The notes below the pieces were generated by a model. That model searched no databases, was not told the origin of the DNA, and saw nothing but the letters and a program-made list of their open reading frames with translations. A program made the translations under genes and the position numbers. This document shows, in pieces, positions 9,923-24,466 of a stretch of DNA of 64,000 nucleotides (positions are counted from its first letter, which is position 1; each line of letters opens with the position of its first letter). Origin of the DNA: Marsupella aquatica (lineage: Eukaryota > Marchantiophyta); contig OZ316895.1 of NCBI GenBank assembly GCA_973895155.1, forward strand, positions 21,390,001-21,454,000. The letters are read 5' to 3'.

Positions 9923-12900
9923 GTGATTATGTCCATCAGTCATCAGTACATCACTCAGGAGCGGAGGTCAAGCTATGATAAAATCCAACTAAACTTTCCT
10001 CAAGCAATGCCAGAACATAAATTGCACAAGGAGATGAACTCACAAGCAACAGCCTGCCAGCCCTGCCAACTGGCCATCCCAGCTGCAGAGATCACTCAAC
10101 TCCACTGAGGCACGTTACGCGAGAAAGTCTGATGAGCTCAGGTGCAGATCCTGTACTGCTGGCACCTCTTCCTTCAATTCCACCCTTTCGATTTTAGTTA
10201 AATGAATGAATGCCTGTGTGTTGCTGGTGGCGTTGACGATCATGCACTCCCATGGGACTTGTCACGATTTCGTGGGCTCTACACCTTCAACTATGCGTCC
10301 ACACCTCAGAGATGAACTTACTACTAAACCTGCATGGACCACCTGAATTGTTATTAATTACCGAGATCAAACTTTGCCGCTGTCCGAATGCTCATTAACT
10401 TTGGTCCGTTCGGGTCCTTGAGTTCGGTCAAATGAATCCTAGCATCAAGTTGCAAAGTTGACCATACAATTTTGACCCAAGGAATTTAAGCTTGAGCTGC
10501 CGATGGCTGACGAAAAGCTCTGTGTCAGAAGTCTTGCTATCGAATTCGGTGCAATGCTCTGACTACGAACTTTTCTTCGTTAATGCAAGTCTGACAGTGG
10601 TGAGAATGATAACACCCAAAACATTTGAATGACCGCATCTACGTTGGGGCGCAACTGCCCCAAGGGATGATTGCACTCAAATTCGGCAGAGCTCCATTCA
10701 CGAAGTGACGACCTCTCTACACTATACTCCACTCTCTGATGATCAGGAGGCATAACTGAGGCATTGCTGAAGAGTGATTCAGTGGGTGTGTCTCAATCAT
10801 GTATCTCATTAGACATTGTACCGTAGTTGACTCAAAACAAAAATAGTTCACCTAGAAACACACTTTTATTCTTCCACAGGAGAAGTCCTCTGTTGTGAAC
10901 CTTTCGATTGTTGATCTGGACGCTTCAGATCAGCAGGCTGCTTTGCCCCTTCTGGGTGAGTTTAGCCGTCATTACTCGACTTGTCTCCCTTATAAATCGA
11001 AATTACATGTACAGTACAGAGTACATCCATAATAATGTAGACTAGATTCCGAGCAAGGCTTACAGCACTTTAAGGTTATGCGCTCTCCGAGGATCAAAGT
11101 ACAAAGCTGCCAATTCCCGTGCCACCACCGTCTGCAGTTGAATTGAAATCTTGGAAGAGTGCAGCAGCAATTCCAATTTTGTAGTTCACCCGAAAATATA
11201 CGCACATCTACAGTCTACTTAAAAGTGCAGGAAATGGCTTTTGCTTTGTTCAAGCTTTCTTGTCAATGACATGGCTTGTGATACACTGCAATTGGAGATA
11301 ACCTGTAGCTCTCCTTTTGGAAACGGGATCGAGGAGAATGCAATGCAAAACTTATCATGTACCGTAGCCTGATTTTTACTAGAAAGATGAGGGTCCAGAT
11401 ATCCAGAGACGACAGAAGTACAAATCAAAACTCTCCTAGCAAACATGGTCATCTTACACAATCCTGGTTTTTCAGAGAACACCCGATTCCCACCGATTCC
11501 ACCCTCCACATAATCAAGGTACTACTTGAAATTGTAAATTGTAATTGAATCTGTGTTTCTCGCTTACATTGCTTATCCCCTTTCTCTCCTTCCTCCTTTG
11601 TACTCCAGTACGTGTGTTGAAGTCCCTCTTTTTAGAATTTCCATTCGTTGTGCGAGAAAACCTCCCACACTTAACTCTTCGAATGGACGAACTTGCTTCC
11701 CTTTGGTTCAGCTTTAGTCTCACAGGAAGCGTGATCTTCACTATCACCACTTCAAGGGCTCTCCCTGCCAGCTTATCCTGTGACCGAAAACCGAGATATA
11801 TGCATTGATTAATTGCATTCAAGTATGTGATGCAAAGAGTGTGGTACAGTTCATGGACCTCTGCTTTTCCTCTGCACTGGGTGGACTGTAATCCTACTCG
11901 TATTTTGGCAATAAATATTTGCGAATCCATTTCAAAAAATAAAGGAGATGGAACAGCAAATTGGCAATCAGACGCAAAATTTCTCAAACAATTTATCCGA
12001 CTGAGGTCATAATTGATGGGCCCAGAATCCCCGCTATGCTGCGTGCGCTGTAACCTACTGGGGACTTTCGCAGCAAATGGTGCGAATCGAATTCAAAAGT
12101 AACGATAAAAGTTCAAGGTCAAAGTGAGTTCCCCCATAGTCTACATTCGGAGGAAGCCTTGCAATAATTGGTGTCCTCCGAAAATCCTTTAAAGAAAAAG
12201 GTTGTCAACCCCAAAGAATGATAGTCACCGAGGACAACAAAACTCAAATTGAGTAAAAAGTAGCGACTAGGCGGAGAACTTGGGCACAGGCTTTGCCGAT
12301 CATTTTGCCTTGGAACAAATCACCATCAAATTAAGAACTTCTCTGTTTTGGTAGTCAAGTCATGTGTGGAAGTCAGGCTGATCTTTGGCTTCATTTGTAT
12401 GGAGATGGCGATGTGTAGAGAGCATTGGATACGAGAGCTAAGGGCCTTGAACCTCGTAAGTTTAGAGATGGCAGAGCCCTTTGCTAGCTGGGCACAAGTC
12501 TCATTTTCAACATCGAGCCATCAAGTGTCTATAAAGATGGAGTTGGAATTGGAAGAATTCTATGAGATATGGTATGAAATAGAGAGAAAGTGTATAAGTG
12601 ATTGAGAGATTCAAGAGCAAAGACAAAGCCAAGGATTGTATTTGAGAGTAGCACAAAATTGTGCGAGAGCCCCATGTTTCATCCAAAATTAAACCAGACA
12701 TAACAGAGCTCTCCTCTAGCCAGTGAGCTATCTAGAAATTCTGATGGATTAATTGCGCATTAATTTTGCTCCCAAACGACAACGAGAAGCTGCTCACAAG
12801 AACGAGTCCTGTTTCGTTTAGGTTTTGCCCGCGAGTACTTGCTCGATCGATTGATTGAGGAACGCGAGCTCTGGCAGTCACGGCTCAGCTCCTACCTTGA

Positions 12901-15537
12901 CGGAAACAGAGTCCATCAAGTAAACTATGAAGCTGTGCATTATCAATCAAAATAAAATGTACTCAACGAGAAAAGAACTGAAGGTCAGCTACGGCAGCTT
13001 ACAAGAAAGTGAAAACAGCTCCAGCAAACAAACGAGTTCCAATTCTGAAACCGAGTTGATGGAGAATCCGGTTGGGATGTTTATTTCCCACATAAGAACA
13101 TGAATTCACACCCTGAAGAAGATTTAATTTCTCAAACTTTTGCGGCACATCCTAACATTATTTCTGGTTTTCTGTTAACATTTGTATCTCACTTTCTCCG
13201 CTACCCCATGGTCCTAATCTGCTGACATATCCATATACGTTTCAGTTTGAGGTTGTTCGCGCAATTCATTGCAGCCCTGGATGGGGCCGCTGTCAAAAGA
13301 AGGACAGCGTCGTATCGTTTATCTGGAGTGGGGCCAGGGGGGGTGTTAAGAGGTGCTTTTCCCAAAAGATTTCAATTGGGACAAGTGAGTTGATTGAATG
13401 AATGTGTTCACCAATCAATACCTGAGAAAGACCGATCGATCCATAAGGAAGGCATGCCCGACTTAAGGAAACGCACATAGTGAAATGTGAGAATCTTTAA
13501 ACTGCTGAATGGAGTCCTACACAGCTAGAGCTATCTGCTAGCTGTCAAATTAAGTCGTACAGTTCTGTGGTGAGAGGCCATGCGACAGCTTTCAAAGCCC
13601 GTTGTGCTGACTACTGCTTGCAGAATGGTGACAATACATAACCTACAAGATCTAGTTGCATCACCAGAGTCAAGGGCGAGAGCGGAGAGGAGTCTTCTTG
13701 AGTGCGCCACTTGGAGGGAAGGGAGGAATACAGGGAATGCATGATACCCAGAAGATGATGGCCAGCATATGAAAGCTGACGCGATTGATTCACTTCCCTG
13801 CTTTCTGACCGCAAACCATGTTTAGCCTTGGTCAACGAACTCTTCTCCTCTTCTCCTCTTCAGTCGATTTTTAAGATAATCATGGAAAATCGAGTTGTTA
13901 GGTTGAGTCTGAAGGATGCATTGGTGGAGGAGTCAACAATATGTGTAGCGTACCTTGGATAGGAGTGATGTTGAAAGATATTAAACAATATTTTGTGTGG
14001 GACGAAAGAGACTCGCATTTTGTGACATTTCTGCGAGGCTTCCTTGAGCTCATCTGCGGATCAGTCAGTGAAATGGAAGACAGGACACTCAAAGCTCCAC
14101 TTGAAAGGCCAGTGTTCCAGTCAAAATACGTAAAAAACGTGTTATTCCTCTGGAAAGTATTTGCGCGTTTCTGTAAAGATAGCTTGGGGAAGAGATGAAT
14201 CGTAGGACTGTCAAAACCGAGTTGACAATCTCTCGGTCTAGAGAGAGTCTCCAGTGCCCTATCTTACATAGTCCGTCGCTTTGTGAGCTGACCAGCATCC
14301 ACGATATGGTAGGATCGGGGTAGGATAGACTTTAGGAAAATGGTGACACGATCCTATTGCCTCGGCTAGTGCTGTACTTGTCGGAAAAGAGTCTGGAGAG
14401 GGGACACTCACAGTCCTGTTTATTGTATAATTTGATGGTTCACGGTCTAGTGTCTGTTTCGGCATGAGCAGCTCTAAAGTTGTTTTGTTGAAGAAAGTTC
14501 TCAGAAGATCTAGAAGCTCAGCTTTGGATACTCTTTTGGGTAGCGAAACAAGGCAGAATGAAAAGCAAAAAGATGCATGAGAAAATATGTCTCTTCCCCC
14601 GAAGGCCCCTTTCATAAACCTCAATTCAGCTGACATTTCTCGCTTTATAAAACTACAGTCGCATCAGGAAAATAAAAAAGGAAAGGAACGCAGGTCGCAG
14701 GAATTGAACGCGGTCCGACCCAGACCGATTGCAGGAAGTTGCTTTTGCTTTTGCATTGAACAGAATCGGTGATCCATTGGACGATGTGAAATTTAATTAT
14801 TTACGAGCCTCTACTTTTCCTCGTCTTGGGTTTTGTGCCGCCCACGACAGCGCTTACACACACTCAAAACACACATACCAAGACGTACCAATTGCGCTCT
14901 CCATCCAATGAAATCGTCCACGAAGTGACTCTGATTTGAGACCCAGATGCGACAATCTTGCTAGGAGATCTCTGGCTAACTAGCTCCGGGATCAATCAAG
15001 AACTGTAGCAATAGATTGGCTTTTGTGGCTCCCAGGTCACTTACCGACAACGCTTAGGCTTGGCCCCGCTGCCTCCAATCAAATCTTGTTTTCTTACTCG
15101 GGCCATCATCTGGTTATTATCACCAGGGTCCATGTGAACCACCGTTTTGTGAAGACTAACAGTTGATAGCCTTTGTGGCTCCCAGATACCCGCCTTCGGG
15201 TGTACATTGACAAGTGAAGTAGCAACCATTGCGAGTAGTTTGCCAAATGATTTCTCCGAAGAGCCGGCTGACCGCATTGTTTGCTCATCTAAAAATTATA
15301 AGACTCAAAATTCGCAAGCTCCTTAAAGTGAACCACTACTGTAGACCACACGGGATCATTATGGCCGAAGCACCTCTCTGCAGATGATAGGGAAAAGCAG
15401 ACCTTCAAGTAAACCCAAACGTTGCATTGCGATCGAGACGACTCCTGTAGTGCTGATTCCCTCGTTATACTGTAGAGGCCCTCAGTAATGGAATGGTGTC
15501 CGCCTACTTTTTGGACTAAGTTATTTACACAATTTCT

Positions 15538-15538
<1 letters not shown>

Positions 15539-15580
<42 letters not shown>
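15539..15580. repeat. (CT)n microsatellite, about 21 units
   Basis: This is an uninterrupted CT dinucleotide run, likely polymorphic between individuals. Confidence 0.98.
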
Positions 15581-15584
<4 letters not shown>

Positions 15585-18500
15585 ACTTTTGAAGTCGGCA
15601 GCTTGGCACGAGAGATTACTCACCAGTATCTGGACCCCACTAGCGTACCTACAGTAATCAACTGTATCACGCAACACACTTTGACACGAAATGAAGAAAT
15701 CCTCATAGGCATGACACAACTGTCGCTCAAGGGTAACAGCTGGGAACGTTCCATCAGCAAAGTTTGATTATATCACAGAACCCACAGAACTGCGGTCAAG
15801 GTGTGTTCCCACTACTGAGCGAGGCGGATAACAACGGCCCCTGACTTCAATCAGATTTCCTGGTCATGAGGTGGAGCGAATAGTTTAATCTGCTATAGAT
15901 GAAAGATCTTGAATGAAACGCACAAATATTTTTGTACCGTCTTGTATTATTGTCCAGCAAATTCTGAGCCTGGTTCTGAGATTCATTACTGTCTGAGCTT
16001 CAGTGATTGCTGAGAAGTCACTCTCTGCCACACAATCAATTGTACAAGAGAGAGTCCAATTTTTTTTTAATTTCAGAAGCTGGTGCCCAAGCTTGTGAGG
16101 ATCAGGAGAGATCTAAACCCGGCCAGAAATATAAGGTCAGAATAATTTATCTAATCATCACTGTTCGCTTTGAAGGACGAGAGGGTTATCAATTGGTGCC
16201 TAAATAAGAGCTCGTCATGTGCGTCACTCTATACGTCAAATTCTAGAGACCGGACGAATGGGACTGGGGAGGCATCCGGGGACGGATGATTGTCCACAAG
16301 AAAGGGATAATTTCTGAGCAAGTGTTTTTAGATCAGACTCATTGGACGCGTGGCCTGTGACTAGATTGACATCAGCTCATGAGCCACTGAAGGCCTTAAT
16401 TATGTACCGGCTGGGACCTGCTTCAGTACCGTCCTTCCAATTTCGAAACCCATGACCACTCAGAAGAGAAAATCTGATTAAGGTCTTCGAAGCGAGGACC
16501 AAAATTCCAAATCCTTGCTTCTGCAAAATTTGAAGAGCCAAGGTGGTGCTATTTTTGGGCATCGGTAGGGTAGAGTGTTGGTCCTACCGTCCTGATCGGA
16601 ATCTTAATGATTTCGCCATCATCTTTAGTGCAAAATTCATTGATCTGCCTGTGACTGTAGTGAGTAATCTGGACAAAAAATTGTAAAAGGGACCACTCCA
16701 TCACGGATAACAAGTATCCTCCCAAGTACACTCTTTAAGAGTACTTCCTTTGTCCAAATAATTAGTTCCCATCAAATTTGTGTTACTCTAGTAATTATTA
16801 TTGCTAGCTAGCTCTTACATAGATATGAATAAAAAAATTGCACAATAAAATTTATATCTTATTTTGGTTACTCTTTGCTCCATCCTTGTTTTTTTTCATA
16901 ATCATTTATAATTTTGACCTTATTGAATCTCATTATTAATTTTGTCTGTATTGCGAGTTAGGGTCTAGAGGCTTCACTCTAGACCTAGGCCCTTCGTAGA
17001 CTTCATTTGGCGCTTTTATAGTAATTATTGCTTTGGACACTATTTGTCGACAGATATTAGTGACTTATTGTAGCTCGGTGACACTTATTCTTACCACCCC
17101 TCAATTTTACAAAATCTGGAAAATAACACATACTAATCAGAGGCTATCATAGCAAGCCTATCAAAGGGTACCAATGCTTGGGGACCACATTAATTGTGAC
17201 AAGTGTCAATTACATTTTTCTGGGTTGGGTAGGGGGTTGGGTTTGCCCTCCACTCTTTGAATGAAAAAAACCTGCCAAACACTTGCAAAAATGGCTTAGG
17301 CTAGCAGAAACTGTGTTTCTATTATGAAGTAAACAGAAACTAAATATTAGAGTTCATTGTCATTGCTTTGTCTCCCCAAGTAGGCAGAATGCAGAGTGAT
17401 CGATGGCATTTTGATACATCAAGATGAACAAGGATTTTGATGTCATTAAAAAGCAAAAATGACAAACTAATGTTGAGAATAATGAAAAGGTGAAACTAAG
17501 AAAATAAGAGCAACATAAACATAATATCTAATAGCCCTTACAAAACCCTCAACATCTTACACCCATCTTCACCCACACTTCAAAAGCTTGATAATGGTAT
17601 CATACAACTTCCTCTCAGGCCTTCTGCCCTGCCTTCTAGTCAAGGGCAGATAAAATATGCCCTAGCTACATCTCACTTTCTTTACCTTGCCCAAGCCTCA
17701 TTTGCTGAAACACAATTGTCGGGGACAAACATCCAATTTGGTGAATGAAACCTCTTACATTGTTTTTTTTTTCAAGGAAACCTCGATCAGTGCAACTGGC
17801 TACACATAAACATTTGTTTCTTTTCATGCACATAACCTTATCAGAGCCCAAAAATTTGGCTCCCTGACCCTTCTCATCAGGAAGGCATTTCACCCTGGTG
17901 ATCAATAAAAATGGTAGGTTGAAGGAAGAAGACAAGACTTGATTAAGAAAACCTCTATATAGCTATTCTCTGAGAGTTTTATAATCTTTGACTGTCTGAT
18001 GCCACTTGCAAGTTGCATGCCGCCTAGATCCACCCACATGCCCAGGCCAACTTAAACCACAAGTTCCCATATAATATATCCAATATAACCTATACTACTA
18101 AGTTTATTTTACATATAATTAGTATAATAATAGTATAAATTCTTGTTTTTGTGAATTGTTTAGTGTCATCTCATTAGTTCACTATGGGGGGCGATCTTCT
18201 CCGGCTCCAATCGTACTCAAAGCTCCCCCCATCTAAAATGCATGGTCCCGGTAACTACACGTCAAAATATGACATACATGGTGTACTACATCACTCTACC
18301 ATGATAGTTCTTTGAATCAGTGAGTGCACACCATATATTACCACATTTTGATGTGCGAGTCCGGGGTGGGCAAATGCATCCATATTTTCTAAGAAGAAAA
18401 AATCCCCAAAATATGTTCCAATTACCAAAAGTGACTGGGAGAGAATCCAAGATTAGGTGACTGGACACCTGGGCGAACCAACGGTGGCCAGTCAAGGGCA

Positions 18501-19778
18501 GGGTTTAATTAAAGGGGCAAAGAGTGAAGAATGGTGTGCGTGGACTCAATTCACCTCCCAGCTCTGCTAGTTAGGCACACCCCACACCCACAACGCCGTA
18601 TATCATGGCCTGCAAAGGAGGTATATCTGGCAACGGAGCCTCGCCTGCACATGAACAAATCATTATTTTACTGTAAATATTTGTTTGCGAACCGGCTCGA
18701 ATCTCTGATCGTAATACTCAGATTCTCGACCGGCCATCTCTCTGTCTCGATCTCTTTGTTTCTTGTCCTATGGTCCGGACTCCCAGCATCATTGAGTCCC
18801 GAGAGAAAGCGCCTCTTCATCTTTGTGCCATGTGAGGGACACAAACCCAGACAAACCCCAGTGCAGGATGATGGATAGAGTGTCTCCACGATCGATTGTG
18901 GGAACACTTTCCATGGCAGGACAGAATGAATGATTCGGAACAACAAACTGGGTTGGGAGACTTTGCCACTCACATGCTTGGAGAAGCATGTTCAGTAGTT
19001 GAATAGTTGAATGCATGCCAGGAAGAAAGCGGCTAGTCGCGTGCATGTCCAGGAGCTTCAGTGTGTGTAGCCATTTCTCCACGTTAACGAGCTCAAGTTC
19101 AGCTGAATGCATTCATGATGGTTTGTAGAGCCAACATGGGAGGTAAGATTACCTGTGTGAGTGGATGTATCACGGTTTGGCTGATCGTGCTAGACAAGAC
19201 GTGCGTGGTATATATGTTCATACCAAGCTAGATCTATCAGTCTCCGTGATCGACTCAGTGGCTGTGTGTGTCAATATTTTATTATCAGCATGATTGCCAG
19301 CACAGGAGACCCACTCACGTACAGATACAGGTCGATTTCGCTTGCCTAGCTCGATTGTTGGACTTCGTGCTGTAGGTAAACGAATGAACGAACGGTCTCA
19401 TGGCATGGTTGTGCTCTCGATTTCGTTGCCATGATTCAATCTTGAAAGAACTAACTTAGTTGTTAGTTGTTAAGGTAATCAAACTAGCCCTCAGCAAATC
19501 ACTTCGCGCCATTGATATCGGTGAAATGATTATGATCCTTGTGCATTAGCAACCTCACCCACAACTGTTTGTGTTCATGCTGTGTGTCGGGGTCTCCACT
19601 ATTCAAAATATACGCCATTCGCAAGAACTGATATCTGAAGGACAGTAGAAACGAAATATCCAAACGAGATTCGGTCAATACTCCACCAACTTCACCTAAT
19701 CTCAGGACATTAGCCATCGTGCAGGGCGTGTGTAAGAGTTTCTGAATAAAGCGTGGTTGGGCTGAGCACAGCTCAGAG
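15581..19778. other. Intergenic, no supported gene
   Basis: Only short frames without recognisable domains occur. The segment 16740-18180 is notably AT-rich. No RNA gene or TE end was identified. Confidence 0.5.
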
Positions 19779-19920
19779 AGATTCAAGAACTGGATTTCAA
19801 AATCAGGATACCCAGCTCAGAATTTTGTGCTTCGATCGAGGTATAAGGTCAGATTCAAGAACTGGATTTCAAAATCAGGATACCCCGCTCAGAATTGTGC
19901 ACTTCGGTCGAGATATAAGG
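19779..19920. repeat. Tandem repeat, 2 x 72 bp
   Basis: Copies begin with AGATTCAAGAACTGGATTTC at 19779 and 19851. The 72-bp period keeps the plus-strand frame open and gives a 24-residue repeat containing SRTGFQNQDT. There is no evidence that it is translated. Confidence 0.9.
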
Positions 19921-21920
19921 CTACAAGATGCTAGACGGCCAAATGAAAGCTTAGATGATCGAAGAAGCTAATAAAGCAAGTAAACCCCAAAAATTTAGCT
20001 ACCCTGCACGTGTGCAGTACTGTCGAGAAAATTGTGAAGTCTGTCGACTGACTCACAAGTACTTTCATTTTGGATGCTGCATTCCAGCTTGCAACCTCGG
20101 GTTAGAATGAATCCACGGCTGTCGGAGTGGAGAGGGCAGGATATCCAAATGAAAGTTTCGGCGAATACTATAGCAATGAAGCTAAAGATGGAAAAACATT
20201 ACTGTGCTCATGTACGTGCCGAAGCTTTCAAATTACAACTGGTTGAGACAAACGGCGTACGACGACTGATCCTTGATTCGGGAAACCCAGCTAAGTAAAT
20301 AATACTGCAGACTTACGTCACGGCTAGAGATTACAAGATGTCCAGATAAAAGCTTAGGTGAAGGCGAGACTAACTTGCAGACCACATAACAGGCAAGGCA
20401 CGGCAATTAAAAACAGACAAACGGCTTTCGATCTAGGTAATTAGAACTGGTCTAATCGTCCATCGATCGTTCGGGGAAGAAAACTGCAACTGTCAAGCTG
20501 CTTCACAACGCGACAGGAGATGTTCGTATATTTCGACTTGGCGATGTACACACGTGATCATCGTCCTTCATTCACACAGTACTGCTCTGGATGTCAAGGC
20601 ACAAACCCTCCACTGTATTCAACCAATCCATATCAATAGAGCCATCTCAAAATGTCCCACACATTCATGCGTCAGATCTCCATCTCTCGATTTCCACAAT
20701 GGATGTGCGAGGCCATACCCTTCGCATACTCCCGGAGAATCGAATTGATCTGTGGTGAAAGTTTACTGCCATACAAGAATTTCGAAAATCTCTTGGACAC
20801 AAGCCGGTCTGGCCAACTCAAAGCTCAGGACATGTCACAATAATAGATAATACTTAATATGGAACCGGAAGATTGGGCGCTTGCATGTGTATGACACATT
20901 CTACAACATTCTCTTTGTTGAACATCAACGCCACAAGTTCTGAGAGTTGGAAGGCAGTGATGATGTACAAGATCATACAACCACACATATACCATCCGCC
21001 TCTACTACCTCGGGCTCAAAATTTTGGAAAATCTGCAGCAGAGCCCCTAGATCTACTCTGTACACTGCTACCACTATTTGAAAACTTAAACCATAGAAGA
21101 AAAACTCGGGAAGAGAGCCCTACAAGTTAGTAAGTCGGATTCACGACTTTCTCAATCAGCTCTTCCACAACGTGCTGGCCATCGAAATTCTTGTCCTCGA
21201 GGAACCAAGTCTGAATGTCCCCCGAACTGTTGCAACGTCGTACGTGCAAGGGTAACCACTCCTACGGTAGATTTTTACACGGATCAATCCTGATAGAGCG
21301 GACGGTGGACGAGCTGTTGTGAATCCAAGAGTCAAGAGGTATGGCTACCTAAGACCACCTAATTCCGTGAACAGCCTTTGAGCAAATCCTGTCTGTAAAG
21401 GTCTGATCGTGACCGTCTGACTCGGGAAAAACGAGTCTCGAAAAGGTTTAATGACTGAGCCTCGAAAAGCTGCAAGTGGATCTCCAGAAATTTTATTCTG
21501 CTCGGCGTTTCGCCTCGAAGGAAAAGCCTCCTGGAAAAGCCATCGTTATTGGGCTCGATAGCATGGTACCCGCCTTCTCTGAGCCATGCACGCCATCAAG
21601 GGTACCAGGTAGCTTCGAAATGAATTTGCGTGCTAGGGTATACATCGTGAAGAGTTTCTACAGTTAATGTCTGTGTCTCTGCACTGGTTCATCGAAGGGT
21701 ACGTTCGGTCTCCGGTCGTCCAAGAGAAAATGGCTTCGCCAGCTATTTCTGGAAACCTCAGACAATCAATCTTCAGAGGCACGCAAAGGGTCCCATCCAT
21801 ACCGTTGTTTCTCGATCTGATTAACTAGTCCCGACGGAGAAGATCGTTCAAACTCCGTATTTCAACTCAATCTCAGACTTCATAACTAGCCAATGAGCCA
21901 TTGACGTAAGCGTATCCGAA
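19921..21920. other. Intergenic, includes likely WRKY 3' flank
   Basis: No domain-bearing frame is present. The part nearest 21920 should contain the 3' UTR of the minus-strand WRKY gene; no polyadenylation signal could be fixed with confidence. Confidence 0.5.
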
Positions 21921-24466
21921 TCACATCACGGCGTTGCTCTCGAGATAAGAGCCAGACGACGACCAGCCAAAGAGGTTGTAGGGATCCACATTGTCCATTC
22001 CCATATGCCCAGACTCGTCGTCAGATCGATCTTCGACTAGTCCTGGTCTTCCGAACATGAAATTCGTGTCCGGCAGCTCTCCTAACTCGGCGAAGAAATC
22101 ATCATCCTGAATATTCATACTCGACCGACTGGTCAGATGCAAACTTCCATGGTGCACCATCATCTCCTGGTCAAGATCCTTTTCAGACTCGAACACGAAA
22201 GGCTCTGAATTGTCTGCAACCTGATCCTCAGTCACCATGGCTGTTGGTGACATCACTGTGGCCTGCTCTGATTCTTCACCAGCTCCATTGAAATCCGGCG
22301 AGTTCACAGGCGACTCGACAACACGGCTTGGAGCGCCGGCTTCTCCTGCATCTGCTGCGTCTGCAGCTTCTTCGGTTTTGTCCAGTTCTTGGGTTACAGT
22401 AGACCCTCCTTTGTCTAGCGAGGTCATCCTGGTGGAACCGGCCAACGCGTTTCGATGAGAAGGCCATGGATGGTTGTGCTCCGCTGTATATGTTATTATA
22501 AGCATCGAGGGATCTGTGCGACTGCGCTCCACTTGCTTTCTAGCAGAGCATCCCTTTGAGCTGCTGCATCTGTAGTAGCCCCTGATCAAGCGAACAAAGG
22601 ACACATAACATGCAGTACCACCTCAGTAACGCTTCTCGTAAATGGTAGTCTTACTGTCGACACACATGTCAACTTAAAACGCGAATGTTTGCAGAACTAC
22701 AACCACATGCTACTAAAGAACTGTGCATGGCAGCAGCTAAACGATACATCTCCCGAAACGATATGACTGGAATCGACTTGTAAAGTTTTGAAACTCTCAT
22801 GCCTACCACACACACAATTGTTCCATTCCTATTTCTATTCAACTAAAGTCCACCTATCACTTAAGTTGCAAGCAACCCTATGTGAGTACTTAGTCAAGGA
22901 GCCAACCAACCAATGATTGAACCACATGCCCACCTTGGAAACGGGGAACCTTTGATGGGCTTCTGCCCGTATTTTCGCCATGCCCACAAGTCGGACGGCA
23001 GGCCTTCGCTGGAGGGCCTCCCGCTAGCGGCTACTGGGACACACACGATTCTCTTCTGCTGATGCTTCCTGCAGATATAATACATGCATGCATGACATTG
23101 GGTCAGTCATAAAGCACGACTTTTAACGAGACGTAACGCTTCAGAGTTTCGGAAGTCAATACTATTGCAGCACACAGTCTCCCTACTCTAACCTAGCCCT
23201 GGTTGGTCAGATGATTTTCTGACACTGGTTGAGAACAATTGTATGTTTGTAGTGCCATGTCAGAAGGACCAACGCAAGGACCAAAACAGATCGGATTATC
23301 GGAAGGCAGCTAAGGTGGGACGCTGTCGTAAAGTTGCCCATGGTCCCGGGACTTCAAACTAGCGCAATAGTCATTTCCCCATGCGAACAGACTCTGGACA
23401 GACCAGATGAACTAGAGCGGCGGAAGTTGCCCCATCCGAAACTTTCGCCATTTGAAATTAGCTTCAATTGCTCCTCTCAAAAACGGGGTGGATTTGGATG
23501 CTTGGTGATCATATTGTCTCCAGATTTTACTGACCTGCGCTTGGGGCCTTTCGAGCCTCCAGGACTAAACTGGTCGTCTGCCGATGACTCTTCTACTTTC
23601 ACGTTCAGCGAGTGCTCGATTTTCTTCACTGGACCTATGGGAGTCACATGAGTAGGCTCGTCTCTCCCAGGGGACGACTGTCGAGAGCTTGAAACGTGCT
23701 CAGAGCTCGTCGACTCAGCTCCACATTGACTGGCGGTCGTCGACCTCTGGGTGAACGAGGAAGAATTGGACCCACCCTGGAAGAAATCCTCTTTAATGTT
23801 GTCTTGAGATATGGTGCCTGCCGGTCGCCCTCCTCCTTCCATCAAGCTGGCACCGAGCGCTCGTGAACGCAGGCGGGTCCTGTTCAGAGCATGCATGTCA
23901 GCAGCAACCATTAAGTCCTTCCGTTCCAACTGTGCGCCAGCAGCTGCGTGAGAAAGCTGATCGCGCCGCTGCATATTGCGAGACAGGACTTCGGGAATCC
24001 GCTCCACAGTTGATGCAGCGGCATCCGTTTTTGAGGTGAAACTGTTAAAGGACTTTCGAGGGGAGTCCATGGCGCTCGGTCCCGGAGGCGAATAGTAAGA
24101 CGATGGCGCAGTTTTGTTGTAGGTGAACGACTGCTGGCACACATCGGCCAGCGTTTCCTCCCCACGAAACTTGGTAAGGTCGTTCAGCAGGAGGGACGAG
24201 TTGCATTGCAGCACTGATGAGGGTGACGACGAGCCGGAGGTGAAACTACAGCTCCCCGACTCGACCGCCAGTTTGTTCATATTCTGACGCCTGTGTAAAT
24301 CCATCTCTATCATGTCGAGAAGATAGATATTATTCGGTGATCCTGCTGTGCCCCCGGCCGTCGTCATGGTCAGCCCGCTCGTGATACTCGTCCCTGCTCG
24401 AACCACTGCACTCAAGTCTCCATCAGAGTGCTCCATACCTGCTGAGAGCATTTCCCCGAGACGCAT
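21921..24466 (-). CDS. WRKY transcription factor, group IIe type (3 exons)
   Basis: The model joins exons 24466-23535, 23068-22934 and 22581-21921, giving 575 residues. Both introns (466 and 352 bp) are GT-AG and phase 2, and each splits an Arg codon. The single WRKY domain has WRKYGQK at 341-347, followed by the PIKGSPFPR stretch. Its zinc-binding residues are C361, C367, H391 and H393 (C-X5-C-X23-HXH). The intron at R356 is the position conserved across plant WRKY genes. Upstream lies the basic KRRKHQQKR segment typical of group IIe. WRKY proteins bind W-boxes (TTGACC/T) in the nucleus and regulate stress or developmental genes. The start at 24466 is the first ATG after an in-frame TGA. The long N-terminal half is Ser-rich and disordered, and the C-terminus is acidic. 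It is longer than many group IIe members. Target genes cannot be inferred. Confidence 0.95.

Larger units (their letters stand above)
8305..15538. other. Long intergenic stretch, no supported gene
   Basis: No frame here shows a known domain. The longest are minus-strand frames at 11514-11987 (157 codons) and 14259-14636 (125 codons); neither has a family signature nor clear splice partners, so they are not called as genes. A G-homopolymer tract lies at about 8507-8538. A 41-bp sequence recurs at 8685 and 9882. A diverged duplication is visible between about 11885-11940 and 12045-12100. There is no tRNA-like fold. Confidence 0.5.

Noticed and set aside
11514-11987. 157-codon minus-strand frame
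   Set aside because: No recognisable domain, no splice partners and no repeat support; it could be chance in this region.
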